Assembly (NCBI GenBank): GCA_016215155.1 | Contig: JACRLQ010000023.1 | Span: forward strand, 1-60,411 | Source of the DNA: Nitrospirota bacterium | Lineage (GTDB): Bacteria > Nitrospirota > Thermodesulfovibrionia > Thermodesulfovibrionales > UBA6898 | Length of the DNA stretch: 60,411 nt | Direction: 5' to 3' | Part shown: piece by piece, positions 42,939 to 51,864 of the stretch | Position numbering within the stretch: position 1 is the first letter of the stretch | Layout: each line of letters starts with the position of its first letter | Translations under genes and position numbers: made by a program | Notes under the pieces: generated by a model | What the model saw: only the letters and a program-made list of their open reading frames with translations | The model's database searches: none | Told to the model about the DNA's origin: nothing

Positions 42939-44384
42939 TTATGCCGCGGTCAGGACGTTCAGCGCCTTCAGGCGCGTAGGGTGTTTAAGTTTCCTCAGTG
43001 CCTTCGCCTCGATCTGCCTTACCCGCTCACGGGTGAGTGAAAGATGTCTTCCGACCTCTTCAAGCGTATGGTCACGGTCAAATCCGATCCCAAACCTCAT
43101 CTTGATTACCTCGTTCTCCTTTGGAGTCAGGGTCTGCAGAAGCTGCAGGATCTGCTCGGTAAACTCACTCTTTTCGGCGTTAAGAAAAGGTGACGGACTG
43201 TTTGTGTCGGCAATAAAGTCTTCCAGGTTTGTATCTTCATCACCGACAGGGGTCTGGAGGGCGATGGGGTCCTGGACAGCCCTGAATACCTCTTCGACCT
43301 TTCTGGTAGGAACGCCGAGGCTCTTTGCTATTTCATCGTTGTTCGGCTCCCTGCCAAGCTGAGGGGTGAGGTCACGGGACGTCTTTACGACCTTGTTATA
43401 AAACTCCATCATATGAACGGGCACTCGTATCGTCTTGGTCTGGTCGATCAACGCCCTTGTCATGGCCTGTCTGATCCACCATGTCGCGTAGGTGCTGAAT
43501 TTGAACCCCTTTTCATATTTAAACTTGTCTACGGCCCTCATCAACCCGATATTGCCTTCCTGAATAAGATCGAGAAGGGAGAGCCCTCTGCCTATGTAAT
43601 TCTTGGCAATATTTATCACCAGCCTCAGATTGTGGGTGATGAGCTCCTCTTTGGCCTCATTCAGCAGCATGCGCGCCTTGGAGATCCTCTCCCACTGCTC
43701 CTTGAAGACCTTGATCTTGAGTCCTGTCTCGGACTCGATATACTTATAATCGGCATTGACTTCCTTCTGAAGCACGGCGAGTTTGGTATAATTCTGTCCC
43801 TTGTTCTTCTTCTCAAGTATCGCCTGCTGAAGTTCCCTGACCGTGCCGTAACGCGCGACTTTGGCGTCGGCAGCCTTCATTTTCTTGTATATGGCGTCCA
43901 GAGTCTTGAGGCTGGCGTCGATGGCCTTGAGGTTTATCTCGTCCTCATCGACTTCCTCGACGGGCTCCTCAATAGTAGTCACCGATTCATTCAGCGACTC
44001 CTCGATCCTCACGTAAAGTGGCATAGGCGTAACTATCTCCCGGATTATTTCCTTCCCGTTTTCGAGTCTCTTTGCAAGCTCTACTTCTTCCGCCTTGGTC
44101 AGAATCGGTATATTTCCCATCGAGTGAAAATATGCCTGCACGAGATCTTCAGTCTTTTCGCTTACGGGGGCCTCTTCTTCTTCGTCGACCGCCGAGGCAA
44201 CCTGCCCGACCTCGGGAGTGTCAATTACAGTAACTCCCATGTCGTCGAGAAGCTCCATGAGCTCTTCAAGGTCGTCCGGAGTATAAAATTCCGCGGAAAG
44301 GGCCTCGTTGATCTCATCAAACGTTATGCTTCCGCGCGTCTTTCCCAGCTCTATTATATCTTCGAATATCTCTTTTTCTTTCAT
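42939..44384 (-). CDS. rpoD: RNA polymerase sigma-70 factor (RpoD)
   Basis: 481 residues. An N-terminal region 1.1-like helical segment and an acidic stretch (EEEEAP) precede region 1.2 (DLVQAYFHSMGNIPIL). Region 2 reads ITHNLRLVINIAKNYIGRG...LIQEGNIGLMRAVDKF and YATWWIRQAMTRAL; region 3 VPVHMMEF; region 4.2 HTLEEVGRHLSLTRERVRQI. It is shorter than E. coli RpoD, with a reduced non-conserved insert. Start ATG 44384 behind AAGAGGT. The housekeeping assignment follows from the complete region 1.2 and 2.4 sequence. Confidence 0.95.
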   Translation of the reverse strand: MKEKEIFEDIIELGKTRGSITFDEINEALSAEFYTPDDLEELMELLDDMGVTVIDTPEVGQVASAVDEEEEAPVSEKTEDLVQAYFHSMGNIPILTKAEEVELAKRLENGKEIIREIVTPMPLYVRIEESLNESVTTIEEPVEEVDEDEINLKAIDASLKTLDAIYKKMKAADAKVARYGTVRELQQAILEKKNKGQNYTKLAVLQKEVNADYKYIESETGLKIKVFKEQWERISKARMLLNEAKEELITHNLRLVINIAKNYIGRGLSLLDLIQEGNIGLMRAVDKFKYEKGFKFSTYATWWIRQAMTRALIDQTKTIRVPVHMMEFYNKVVKTSRDLTPQLGREPNNDEIAKSLGVPTRKVEEVFRAVQDPIALQTPVGDEDTNLEDFIADTNSPSPFLNAEKSEFTEQILQLLQTLTPKENEVIKMRFGIGFDRDHTLEEVGRHLSLTRERVRQIEAKALRKLKHPTRLKALNVLTAA

Positions 44385-44579
44385 TTGGTGTACCTCTTTT
44401 CTCGATTTAATACATTTTACGCATAAAATGTGAAGATTTATTGAATTTTAGTCGAATTAATTAGCAATAGCAACCTTTTTTATTATAGAATACAGGTTAT
44501 TTCCTGATTTATTGCGGCTGCTGCCGGACTGTCGGATAGTATAACATTGTAACTATCTAAAAAGAAAGGATAAAATATC

Positions 44580-44738
44580 ATGGCAAAATGGCGTTGTACC
44601 ATCTGCGGATATGAATACGACCCCGAAACAGGCGATCCCGACGGGGGTGTTGCGCCGGGGACACAGTTTGAGGATATTCCCGATACCTGGGTCTGCCCGG
44701 TCTGCGGGGCCTCAAAGGACATGTTCGAAAAGATATAA
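44580..44738 (+). CDS. Rubredoxin
   Basis: 52 residues, AAGGA upstream of ATG 44580. Both iron-binding loops are present, CTICGYEYD near residue 6 and CPVCGASKD near residue 39, with [14 protein letters not shown] between: a textbook Fe(SCys)4 rubredoxin. It passes electrons in oxygen/NO or peroxide detoxification in anaerobes; no rubrerythrin or flavodiiron partner lies nearby. Divergent from rpoD. Confidence 0.96.
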   Translation: MAKWRCTICGYEYDPETGDPDGGVAPGTQFEDIPDTWVCPVCGASKDMFEKI

Positions 44739-44760
44739 TTCGGTTATGGCCTCCCGGCCC

Positions 44761-45564
44761 TTACTTAAGTCCCAGCACGTCCTGCATATCGTATAAGCCC
44801 GCAGGTTTCCCGGCGAGCCACAATGCGGCCTTCAGGGCGCCGCGCGCAAAGGTGTCCCTGCTTGAGGCCCTGTGCGTAATTTCTATCCTCTCACCGAGAC
44901 CTCCGAACAAAACGGTGTGTTCACCGACGATGTCCCCCGCGCGGACGGTCTGTATCCCGATCTCCTTTTTCGTCCTTGCGCCTATTATTCCATGGCGCGC
45001 ATATACACCGACCTCGTCGAGGTCCCTGCCGACCGCCCCGGCTATTACCTGGGCCATCTTAAGGGCGGTCCCGCTCGGGGCGTCTTTTTTCAACCTGTGG
45101 TGCGCCTCGACGATCTCGATATCATAATCGTCGCCAAGCACCCTTGCCACGTCCTGAAGCACCTTAAAAAGGAGATTGACGCCGAGGCTCATGTTCGAAG
45201 CCATTACGCAGGGGATCTCCTTCAAATAGGGCCCTATTTCGGCCAGGTCCTCTTTTGTGAATCCGGTAGTCCCTATCACCATGGCCGTTTTATTTGCGGA
45301 CGCCTCTTTCAGATTGGCCTTGGTCGATTCGATGGAGCTGAAATCTATGATAACGTCAACATTATTGATTATCTCCCGGATACCCTCGGAAAGCAAGATT
45401 CCGGTTTCCCCGGCGCCGGTGAGAGGACCTACGTCCTTCCCGATATCTTTATGCCCATTTCTCTCGAATGCGCCCGCAAGTTTCAGTCCGGCATAGTCCG
45501 CTGAAAGTGCCGTGATCCTGCTCCCCATCTTCCCTGCCGCGCCTGCAACCCCTATTTTTATCAT
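44761..45564 (-). CDS. dapB: 4-hydroxy-tetrahydrodipicolinate reductase
   Basis: NAD(P)H-dependent step of lysine/diaminopimelate synthesis. Start ATG 45564, five bases after GGAGG, gives 267 residues; the longer frame to 45624 overlaps yacG. Marks: nucleotide-binding GVAGAAGKMGSRI, VIGTTGFT, the signature EAHHRLKKDAPSGTAL with catalytic His/Lys, and RAGDIVGEHTV. Last gene of a long minus-strand run from tadA downwards. Confidence 0.96.
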   Translation of the reverse strand: MIKIGVAGAAGKMGSRITALSADYAGLKLAGAFERNGHKDIGKDVGPLTGAGETGILLSEGIREIINNVDVIIDFSSIESTKANLKEASANKTAMVIGTTGFTKEDLAEIGPYLKEIPCVMASNMSLGVNLLFKVLQDVARVLGDDYDIEIVEAHHRLKKDAPSGTALKMAQVIAGAVGRDLDEVGVYARHGIIGARTKKEIGIQTVRAGDIVGEHTVLFGGLGERIEITHRASSRDTFARGALKAALWLAGKPAGLYDMQDVLGLK

Positions 45565-45586
45565 GATTTCCTCCTGGGTATAGTGT

Positions 45587-45766
45587 TCAGTCATCTTTCG
45601 TCTCCGGGGGCTCATCCCCCTCATCCTCTTTTTCGCCGGCGACCCTGTATTGTCCGGACGCCCACGCGCCCAGGTCTCTTAACCTGCAGCGCCCCGAGCA
45701 GAAAGGTCTGTTGGGATTTTCCTCCCATGTGGTCATCTCCTTGCATATCGGGCATCTGATCTTCAT
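45587..45766 (-). CDS. yacG: YacG-family zinc protein (DNA gyrase inhibitor-like)
   Basis: 59 residues. Zinc ligands Cys5, Cys8, Cys23 and Cys27 in CPICK and FCSGRCR, followed by RDLGAWASGQYRV, the YacG (DUF329) signature. The acidic tail (EDEGDEPPE) is also typical. E. coli YacG binds GyrB and inhibits gyrase. Lies 15 bp after the HepT-like gene and 22 bp before dapB, so it is in the operon; it is too short for many ORF scans. Confidence 0.92.
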   Translation of the reverse strand: MKIRCPICKEMTTWEENPNRPFCSGRCRLRDLGAWASGQYRVAGEKEDEGDEPPETKDD

Positions 45767-45781
45767 ATTACGAGGTTATTA

Positions 45782-46336
45782 TTATAACTTATTACCGCTG
45801 CCCGCGAGGTCGCTTTCAGGCAGAGGGGCCCTGACGTTCCGTATCAGGATATCGGCGATGATACCGTTTATCAGCCCGGTAGCGGTGCCCACAAGGAGAA
45901 CGAAGGGGCTTATAATCAATATGGCCTCTATTCTCTGAATGAATATGAAGTAGGCGAGCGTAAGCTGACAGACATTATGAAAAAAAGAGCTGATCAGGCT
46001 CAGTCCCACCGCTCCGAAAAAAGGCCTGCCCGAGATCGAAATCAGGGAGTAATGAAAAAAGCCCGCCGCAAGAGTGCTGCCTGCGCCGCCTCCGAGGCTC
46101 AGGACGAAAGAAGGGCCGAGGAATGTGCCGGTAAACATGGACGACAGTATCACTCTGATGAGAGTCACGGTAAAAGCTGTCCTGAAATCAAAAAGAAACA
46201 GGGCAACGACCGTTATTATGTTCGCGAGCCCCAGCTTGAGCCAGGGGACCGGCATCGGCAGGACCGCCTCAAACCCGTGGAGGACAAGGGCATAGGCCGA
46301 AAGTACGGCTATACGATATTTATCCTGTAACAGCAT
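45782..46336 (-). CDS. Gx transporter family / heptaprenyl-diphosphate synthase component I-like membrane protein
   Basis: 184 residues, about five or six hydrophobic helices. The stretch PWLKLGLANIITVVALFLF followed by LSLGGGAGSTLAAG is characteristic of the Hpre_diP_synt_I/Gx family, small membrane proteins that often travel with NusG-II and ApbE genes, as here. It overlaps the NusG-II gene by 17 bp. True function (transport or prenyl metabolism) unknown. Confidence 0.85.
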   Translation of the reverse strand: MLLQDKYRIAVLSAYALVLHGFEAVLPMPVPWLKLGLANIITVVALFLFDFRTAFTVTLIRVILSSMFTGTFLGPSFVLSLGGGAGSTLAAGFFHYSLISISGRPFFGAVGLSLISSFFHNVCQLTLAYFIFIQRIEAILIISPFVLLVGTATGLINGIIADILIRNVRAPLPESDLAGSGNKL

Positions 46337-46706
46337 CGAGACCTTTTTTTGTCCCGGTTCCCCTGCCGCCTATAAACACGACGACATTATTGGGCAGGCA
46401 TACTATGACACCCCGTGAGACCCAGCCCTGTTGAACGCAGAGCTTATTTGGGCAGTGCGCCTCGCTGACCCTGACCCTGCTGTTTTTTATTTCGACCTGG
46501 ATCTCCCCGCAGTCGCCGTTAAAGGCCATTGTGCCGTCGACGCTCAAAGGCGCGGTCCGGACCGGTCTTCCGTCCACCTCCACGATGACGTCAGCGGCCT
46601 GAGGCAGGGCCTCTCTCACGACGAATATCCCTGAAAGCGAGGCGGTCAGCATGAAAAAAAAGAGGACCTTGTCCGCAAGGGGCACCGCTCTAAAGATTCT
46701 TAGCAT
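46320..46706 (-). CDS. NusG domain II-containing membrane-anchored protein
   Basis: 128 residues: one N-terminal TM (~14-32), then a periplasmic beta domain with V.VDG and the Cys motif EAHCPNKLCVQQGWV, then IVCLPNNVVV. This matches the NusG_II family, which is unrelated in function to transcription factor NusG and recurs with ApbE and flavin-linked redox systems. Overlaps both neighbours by 17 bp. Confidence 0.85.
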   Translation of the reverse strand: MLRIFRAVPLADKVLFFFMLTASLSGIFVVREALPQAADVIVEVDGRPVRTAPLSVDGTMAFNGDCGEIQVEIKNSRVRVSEAHCPNKLCVQQGWVSRGVIVCLPNNVVVFIGGRGTGTKKGLDAVTG

Positions 46707-47751
46707 CTTTTATCGTCTCTTTTACCCTGTCTGTCTCATAAATGACGCCATTTACGTCTATTATAATCGCATCCACCTCGAAATCCCTGTTTATTTCCTT
46801 TATGAGGTCAAGGCCCCTCCGGGGACCAAGCACAAATACCGCCGTATCAAAGCCGTCCGTAAATACACCATCGCGGGCTATTATGCTGACGCTTCGGGCC
46901 CGGTCCGAAGGATAACCCGTTTGAGGGTCGAGAATATGATGGAACCTCCGGCCGTCGGAGATGAAGTACCTCTCATAGTCTCCGGATGTCGAGATCGCCT
47001 TGTCCGTCAGCCTTATAGTACCCATGATCTCATCCTTAGCTCCGGTCTGTCTGGGGTTTTTTATTCCGACGTTCCAGGCCGTTCCGTCGGCCCGCAGTCC
47101 GAATGTCCTGACGTCGCCGCCTACCGCGACGATTCCCGCCGTAATACCGTGTTGTTTAAGGGCGCCGACGGCCAGATCCGCGGCGTATCCCTTGGCGATC
47201 CCCCCCAGATCCAGGAGCATCCCTTTTTTTCTCAGAAAAACGCCGGAGTTTTTTTTGTTGATCACGACATCCCGGTAGTTGACCAGGGGAAGGTTCTTTT
47301 TTATGTCGGCATCCGGAGGCCTCACCCCGTTATGAAAGTCCCAGAGTCTCATCACAGGGCCGATGGTCGGGTCGAACGCTCCCGCGGATTTATCGGCCAC
47401 ATAAAGGGCCTTCTCAATTAAATCAAAAGCAGCAGGCGAGACCCTGACTTCCCGGACCCCGGCATTTTTATTTATCTGCGACAGTTCGCTCGTTGCCGAG
47501 AAAAAATTGATAAGACAACCGAACTCCTCGATGGAATTAAAGGCCGCCTGTATTGCGGTTTCAGACTGCTGACGCGATTCGGAGATGACGGTCATCGTGA
47601 CGAAGGTATCCATCATCGCCCTCGACTTTTGATAGGTGTGTCTGCCGCTATCGCCGCAGGAAGGTATGACCGCTAACAGCAACAGGCCCAGCAGGAAGGA
47701 TGTCCCACCTCTGGACTGGAAAGCCCTTTGGATTTCGTCCAGCCGGTTCAT
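46690..47751 (-). CDS. apbE: FAD:protein FMN transferase (ApbE)
   Basis: 353 residues; signal/lipobox-like VIPSC at Cys32 suggests a periplasmic lipoprotein. Marks: MMDTFVTMTV, the GGIAKGYAADLAV helix, VAVGGDVRTFG, and STSGDYERYF...HHILDPQTGYP. It attaches FMN to Thr of target flavoproteins such as Rnf/Nqr subunits; none is in the window. It overlaps uvrA by 4 bp. Confidence 0.95.
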   Translation of the reverse strand: MNRLDEIQRAFQSRGGTSFLLGLLLLAVIPSCGDSGRHTYQKSRAMMDTFVTMTVISESRQQSETAIQAAFNSIEEFGCLINFFSATSELSQINKNAGVREVRVSPAAFDLIEKALYVADKSAGAFDPTIGPVMRLWDFHNGVRPPDADIKKNLPLVNYRDVVINKKNSGVFLRKKGMLLDLGGIAKGYAADLAVGALKQHGITAGIVAVGGDVRTFGLRADGTAWNVGIKNPRQTGAKDEIMGTIRLTDKAISTSGDYERYFISDGRRFHHILDPQTGYPSDRARSVSIIARDGVFTDGFDTAVFVLGPRRGLDLIKEINRDFEVDAIIIDVNGVIYETDRVKETIKDAKNL

Positions 47752-50285
47752 TTGCGCCTCTGTCGGGCATTCTCAGTCCTCATCATATGCCTTCCCAGGA
47801 ACTGGCCGGTGGAGGACCCGGTGACCCTGCTGACCTCCTCGGGTGTGCCGGCGGCGATGACATAACCGCCCTTTTCGCCCCCCTCCGGCCCAAGGTCAAT
47901 AATATAGTCGGCAGACTTTATGACATCCAGGTTATGTTCGATCACCAGGACCGTATTACCCTGGTCTACAAGTAAATTAAGAACATGCAGGAGTTTCTGG
48001 ATGTCGACGAAATGCAGCCCCGTTGTGGGCTCGTCGAGAATATACAGCGTCTTAGTCGTCGATCTCTTAAGCAGCTCCTTCGAAAGCTTTATTCTCTGGG
48101 CCTCTCCGCCCGAGAGTGTCGGGGCCGGCTGCCCGAGATGTATATACCCAAGACCGATCTCATCGAGGACCTCCAGTTTTTTCCTTATCTGCGGAATGTT
48201 TTCGAAAAATTGCAGGGCCTCGGTGACCGTCATCTCAAGCACTTCGGAGATGTTCCTGTCCCTGTATCTGATCTCCAGGGTCTCGGCGTTGTAACGCCTG
48301 CCCCTGCATTTTTCACACTGGACATACACGTCCGGCAGAAAGTGCATCTCGACCCTCATCATGCCGTTTCCGCGACAGGTCTCGCAGCGTCCTCCGGTTA
48401 TATTAAAGCTGAAACGCGAGTTTTTATATCCCCGGATTTTGGAATCGGGGTGCATCGCGAACAGGTCCCGGACGAAAGAAAATATACCGGTATAGGTGAC
48501 GGGGTTTGAACGGGGGGTCCGTCCTATCGGTGACTGGTCAACGCTTATTATTTTGTCTATCGCGTCAGCGCCCGTAATCGCCCTGTGCTTGCCCGGGGCC
48601 GCAATCTGATCATGCGCGCTCCCGGGCAGTTGCCTTGACAGCGCGCGATATAAGATGTCGAAAACGAGTGTGCTCTTGCCCGAGCCCGATACCCCGGTGA
48701 TGCAGGTAAGAGACCGCAGGGGTATTTTTATATCTACGTCCTTGAGGTTATGTTCAGACGCCCCCAAAACAGAGATAAACTCATCTGCGGGTCTGCGCGA
48801 CGAGGGTGTCTCGATCGAAAGCCGCCCCGAAAGATACCCGCCCGTAAGCGAAGACCCGTTGTCCTCGATCTGCGCGGGCGTTCCTTCGGCGGTTATCCAG
48901 CCGCCCCGCGTGCCGGCCCCCGGTCCCATATCGATAATATGGTCGGCCCACCGTATTGTTTCTTCGTCGTGCTCGACAATGATCACGGTATTTTCGGAAT
49001 CCCTGATCAGCGACAGGCTCTCCAGCAGCCGCGCGCAATCCCTCGGGTGGAGCCCGATGCTCGGCTCATCCAGGACATATAATACTCCGGTAAGGGACGA
49101 CCCCATCTGGCTGGCAAGCCTTATCCTCTGGGCCTCACCGCCGGAAAGTGTGATGGACGGCCTCTCCAGGGTCAGATAATCAAGGCCGACCCTGGCCAGA
49201 AACGAGAGTCTGTCGTTGATCTCCTTGAGGACCCTCCGGGCGATAAAGGTCTCTCGTTCGGTCAGTCTGATGTCCGCGAGGAATCCCGACGCCTCAATTA
49301 CGGACATCCTGCAGAATTCCCCGATATTGATCCCGTGGAACCTGACGCTTAAGGCCTCCGGCCTGAGCCTGAGCCCGTTGCACTGCCTGCAGTATTGCCG
49401 GCCTTCCACCTCCGATGACCCCTCATCGAGGTCTTCGTACCCGAGGCCGTTACAGGCGGGGCATGCCCCGCTCCGGCTGTTGAAGGAGAAAAAACGCGGG
49501 GTCATCTCCGGGTAGCTTATGCCGCATTTAAGGCAGGCGGCTGTACGGGAAAAAAGAACGTCCCGTCCGGTTTTTATCTGGTTGACTATTATCGTGTCGG
49601 CATATTTGAACGAGGTCTCGAGCGCTTCGGCGACCTGTCTTTCAATGCCCTCTTTTACAATGAGCCTGTCGATTACAATCTCGATGGTGTGACGCTTCTT
49701 TTTTTCGAGGATGATCTCTTCGGTAAGGTCGATCATCTGATTGTCTATCCTGGCCCTGACGAACCCCTCGTTTCTCATCTCCTGAAGTTCCTTGCGGTAA
49801 TTGCCCTTTCGCTCCCTTACGATAGGCGCGAGGACCTGGATCTTTGTGCCCGAGGGCAGGGCCATTATCGCATTCATGATATTCTGCGACTCCTGCGTGG
49901 ATATCTCCGTGCCGCAATTGTAACAGAACGCGGCGCCGAGTCTTGTGTAAAGGACACGCAGATAGTCGTAGATTTCGGTCATGGTGCTCAGGGTTGACCG
50001 CGGGCCTCGCGTCACCGTCTTCTGGTCGATGGCTATCGAGGGAGACAGTCCCTCTATCGAGTCTACCTCCGGCTTCTGCAGCTGTTCCAGAAACTGGCGC
50101 GAGTATGCCGAGAGGCTCTCGACATATCTCCTCTGTCCTTCCGCATAAATCGTATCGACAGCAAGAGAAGACTTTCCGGAGCCGGACGGTCCTGTAATGA
50201 CGGTGGCCGCGTTCCTTGGGATGCAGAGGCTGATATTTTTCAGATTATGCTCCCGCGCGCCCGTGATTTTTATGAAGTTCAGCAT
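47748..50285 (-). CDS. uvrA: Excinuclease ABC subunit A, without insertion domain
   Basis: Damage-recognition ATPase of nucleotide excision repair. 845 residues instead of the usual ~940. Walker A motifs GPSGSGKSS (~32) and GVSGSGKST (~533), two LSGGEAQRI signatures, UvrB-binding domain (~119-233) and zinc modules (CLKCG..CPAC; CETC..CEKC) are all present. After ACPACNGLG, only ~17 residues lead to YCRQCNGLRLRPEA, where E. coli UvrA has ~105: the insertion domain, which contacts DNA, is absent. The frame is clean, so this is not a frameshift. The start MLNFIKITGAREHNLK is normal. Ten bases follow tadA. Confidence 0.95.
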   Translation of the reverse strand: MLNFIKITGAREHNLKNISLCIPRNAATVITGPSGSGKSSLAVDTIYAEGQRRYVESLSAYSRQFLEQLQKPEVDSIEGLSPSIAIDQKTVTRGPRSTLSTMTEIYDYLRVLYTRLGAAFCYNCGTEISTQESQNIMNAIMALPSGTKIQVLAPIVRERKGNYRKELQEMRNEGFVRARIDNQMIDLTEEIILEKKKRHTIEIVIDRLIVKEGIERQVAEALETSFKYADTIIVNQIKTGRDVLFSRTAACLKCGISYPEMTPRFFSFNSRSGACPACNGLGYEDLDEGSSEVEGRQYCRQCNGLRLRPEALSVRFHGINIGEFCRMSVIEASGFLADIRLTERETFIARRVLKEINDRLSFLARVGLDYLTLERPSITLSGGEAQRIRLASQMGSSLTGVLYVLDEPSIGLHPRDCARLLESLSLIRDSENTVIIVEHDEETIRWADHIIDMGPGAGTRGGWITAEGTPAQIEDNGSSLTGGYLSGRLSIETPSSRRPADEFISVLGASEHNLKDVDIKIPLRSLTCITGVSGSGKSTLVFDILYRALSRQLPGSAHDQIAAPGKHRAITGADAIDKIISVDQSPIGRTPRSNPVTYTGIFSFVRDLFAMHPDSKIRGYKNSRFSFNITGGRCETCRGNGMMRVEMHFLPDVYVQCEKCRGRRYNAETLEIRYRDRNISEVLEMTVTEALQFFENIPQIRKKLEVLDEIGLGYIHLGQPAPTLSGGEAQRIKLSKELLKRSTTKTLYILDEPTTGLHFVDIQKLLHVLNLLVDQGNTVLVIEHNLDVIKSADYIIDLGPEGGEKGGYVIAAGTPEEVSRVTGSSTGQFLGRHMMRTENARQRRK

Positions 50286-50295
50286 GGCGATTTTT

Positions 50296-50760
50296 TTATT
50301 GTCTGCGCTCGGCGAAAAACTGTTTTAATAGTGACGCGCACTCATTCGAGAGGACACCTGAGATCACCTCTACCCTGTGGTTGAGCCTCGGGTCCGACAG
50401 AATATTGTAGAGACTGTCGACCCCGCCCGCCTTTGGGTCCCTGCACCCGTAGACGAGCCTCTGTATTCGCGAATTTATGATCGCCCCGGCGCACATAATG
50501 CAGGGCTCCATGGTGACATAAAGGGTCGCCCCCCCGAGACGCCAGCTGTCGGACTTCCCTGTCGAGGCCCTCAGACAGAGGACTTCGGCATGGGCAGAGG
50601 GGTCCTTCGTGCTTTCCCTGAGGTTGCAGGCGCTCGAGAGGACCTCGCCGTCTCTTACTACTACCGCGCCGACGGGCACTTCGCCGCAATTGAAAGCCCT
50701 CGCCGCCTCTTCAAGCGCCAGTTTCATGAAATAGATATCCTGATCAGAAGCTGTAGTCAT
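50296..50760 (-). CDS. tadA: tRNA-specific adenosine deaminase (or related CMP/dCMP-type deaminase)
   Basis: 154 residues. Zinc deaminase motifs HAEVLCL and PCIMCAGAI with FMKLALEEA and GEVPVGAVVV at the N-terminus; TadA converts A34 to inosine in tRNA-Arg(ACG). Length and N-terminus are typical. First gene of the tadA-uvrA-apbE...dapB run; no Shine-Dalgarno sequence is obvious. Confidence 0.93.
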   Translation of the reverse strand: MTTASDQDIYFMKLALEEAARAFNCGEVPVGAVVVRDGEVLSSACNLRESTKDPSAHAEVLCLRASTGKSDSWRLGGATLYVTMEPCIMCAGAIINSRIQRLVYGCRDPKAGGVDSLYNILSDPRLNHRVEVISGVLSNECASLLKQFFAERRQ

Positions 50761-50877
50761 AATACCAAACTGTTATTATAACATTTAGCGGTTTTGCACC
50801 GGTCAAGGCAGAAGAAGATGCATATGATATCGGGCCTCCAGCTGACTGATCAGAGGCCGGCTAAGGGAGAATTCCGG

Positions 50878-51864
50878 TCAGACTATTTCCAGCATTCTGT
50901 CGAGGGCCCTTTTTGCGCGGACCCGGATTTCCTCCGGCACCTTTATTACATAGGTGTTTTCCCTGAATGCCCGCAATATGCTCTGAAGAGTGGTCTTTTT
51001 CATATTTGGGCATATCATGTCCTGCCTGAGCGGATAAAATATCTTGCCGGGGTTTTCAGTGCGCAGTCTGTGAAGGAGCCCTGTTTCGGTGCCTATAACG
51101 AATTCGTGCGCTTTTGACGACGAGGCAAATCTGAGCATTCCTGAGGTGCTGGTCACATGGTCTGCGAGCTCGAGCACGTCTATACGGCATTCAGGGTGCG
51201 CTATTACGACCGCGGAGGGGTGTTCCTCTTTCGCCCTGAGGACATCTTCAGGAGTTACCCTTTCATGAATGTTGCAATATCCGTCCCAGGCTATCACCTT
51301 TTTTTTAGTGTTTTTTGCGGCCCACATCGACAGATTTTTGTCCGGGATGCAGATGACCGTGTCACCCGGAAGCGATTCAATAATTTTGACGACATTCGCG
51401 GATGTGCAGCAGATCTCGCTTTCGGCCTTTATGTCAGCGGTAGTATTGACGTAAGCTACTACCGGAACACCGGGGTGGTCCCGCTTGATGTCCATTAAGG
51501 AATATTCGGCAGGGTATACATAGGCGGGAGGATTGTCGAAACCGGGGAAATGCTCCCTGAACGGACGCGGCGCATTGACCTGTATCATGTCGGCCATGGG
51601 GCATCCCGCGCCGATCTCCGGAAGGAGCACGGTCTTATCAGGCGAGAGTATGGAGGCGCTTTCAGCCATAAAGTGAACGCCGCAGAAGACTATCAGCTCG
51701 CAGTCGATCGTGGCCGCTTTTCTGGAGAGTTCAAGGGAATCACCGACATAGTCAGCTATGTCCTGAATCTCCACCCTCTGGTAGTTATGAGACAAAATTA
51801 TCGCGTTTCTTTGGCGTTTCAGCTCCAGAATCTCGTTCTGAAGCTCTTTAAAATCCGGGGGCAT
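50878..51864 (-). CDS. nadA: Quinolinate synthase A
   Basis: [4Fe-4S] enzyme condensing iminoaspartate with DHAP in NAD synthesis. 328 residues; cluster Cys in FCGVHFMAE, EICCTSAN and MICPNMKKT, and LSHNYQ near the start. No nadB or nadC here. The start codon overlaps the transglycosylase stop (TGATG), so translation is coupled. Confidence 0.96.
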   Translation of the reverse strand: MPPDFKELQNEILELKRQRNAIILSHNYQRVEIQDIADYVGDSLELSRKAATIDCELIVFCGVHFMAESASILSPDKTVLLPEIGAGCPMADMIQVNAPRPFREHFPGFDNPPAYVYPAEYSLMDIKRDHPGVPVVAYVNTTADIKAESEICCTSANVVKIIESLPGDTVICIPDKNLSMWAAKNTKKKVIAWDGYCNIHERVTPEDVLRAKEEHPSAVVIAHPECRIDVLELADHVTSTSGMLRFASSSKAHEFVIGTETGLLHRLRTENPGKIFYPLRQDMICPNMKKTTLQSILRAFRENTYVIKVPEEIRVRAKRALDRMLEIV

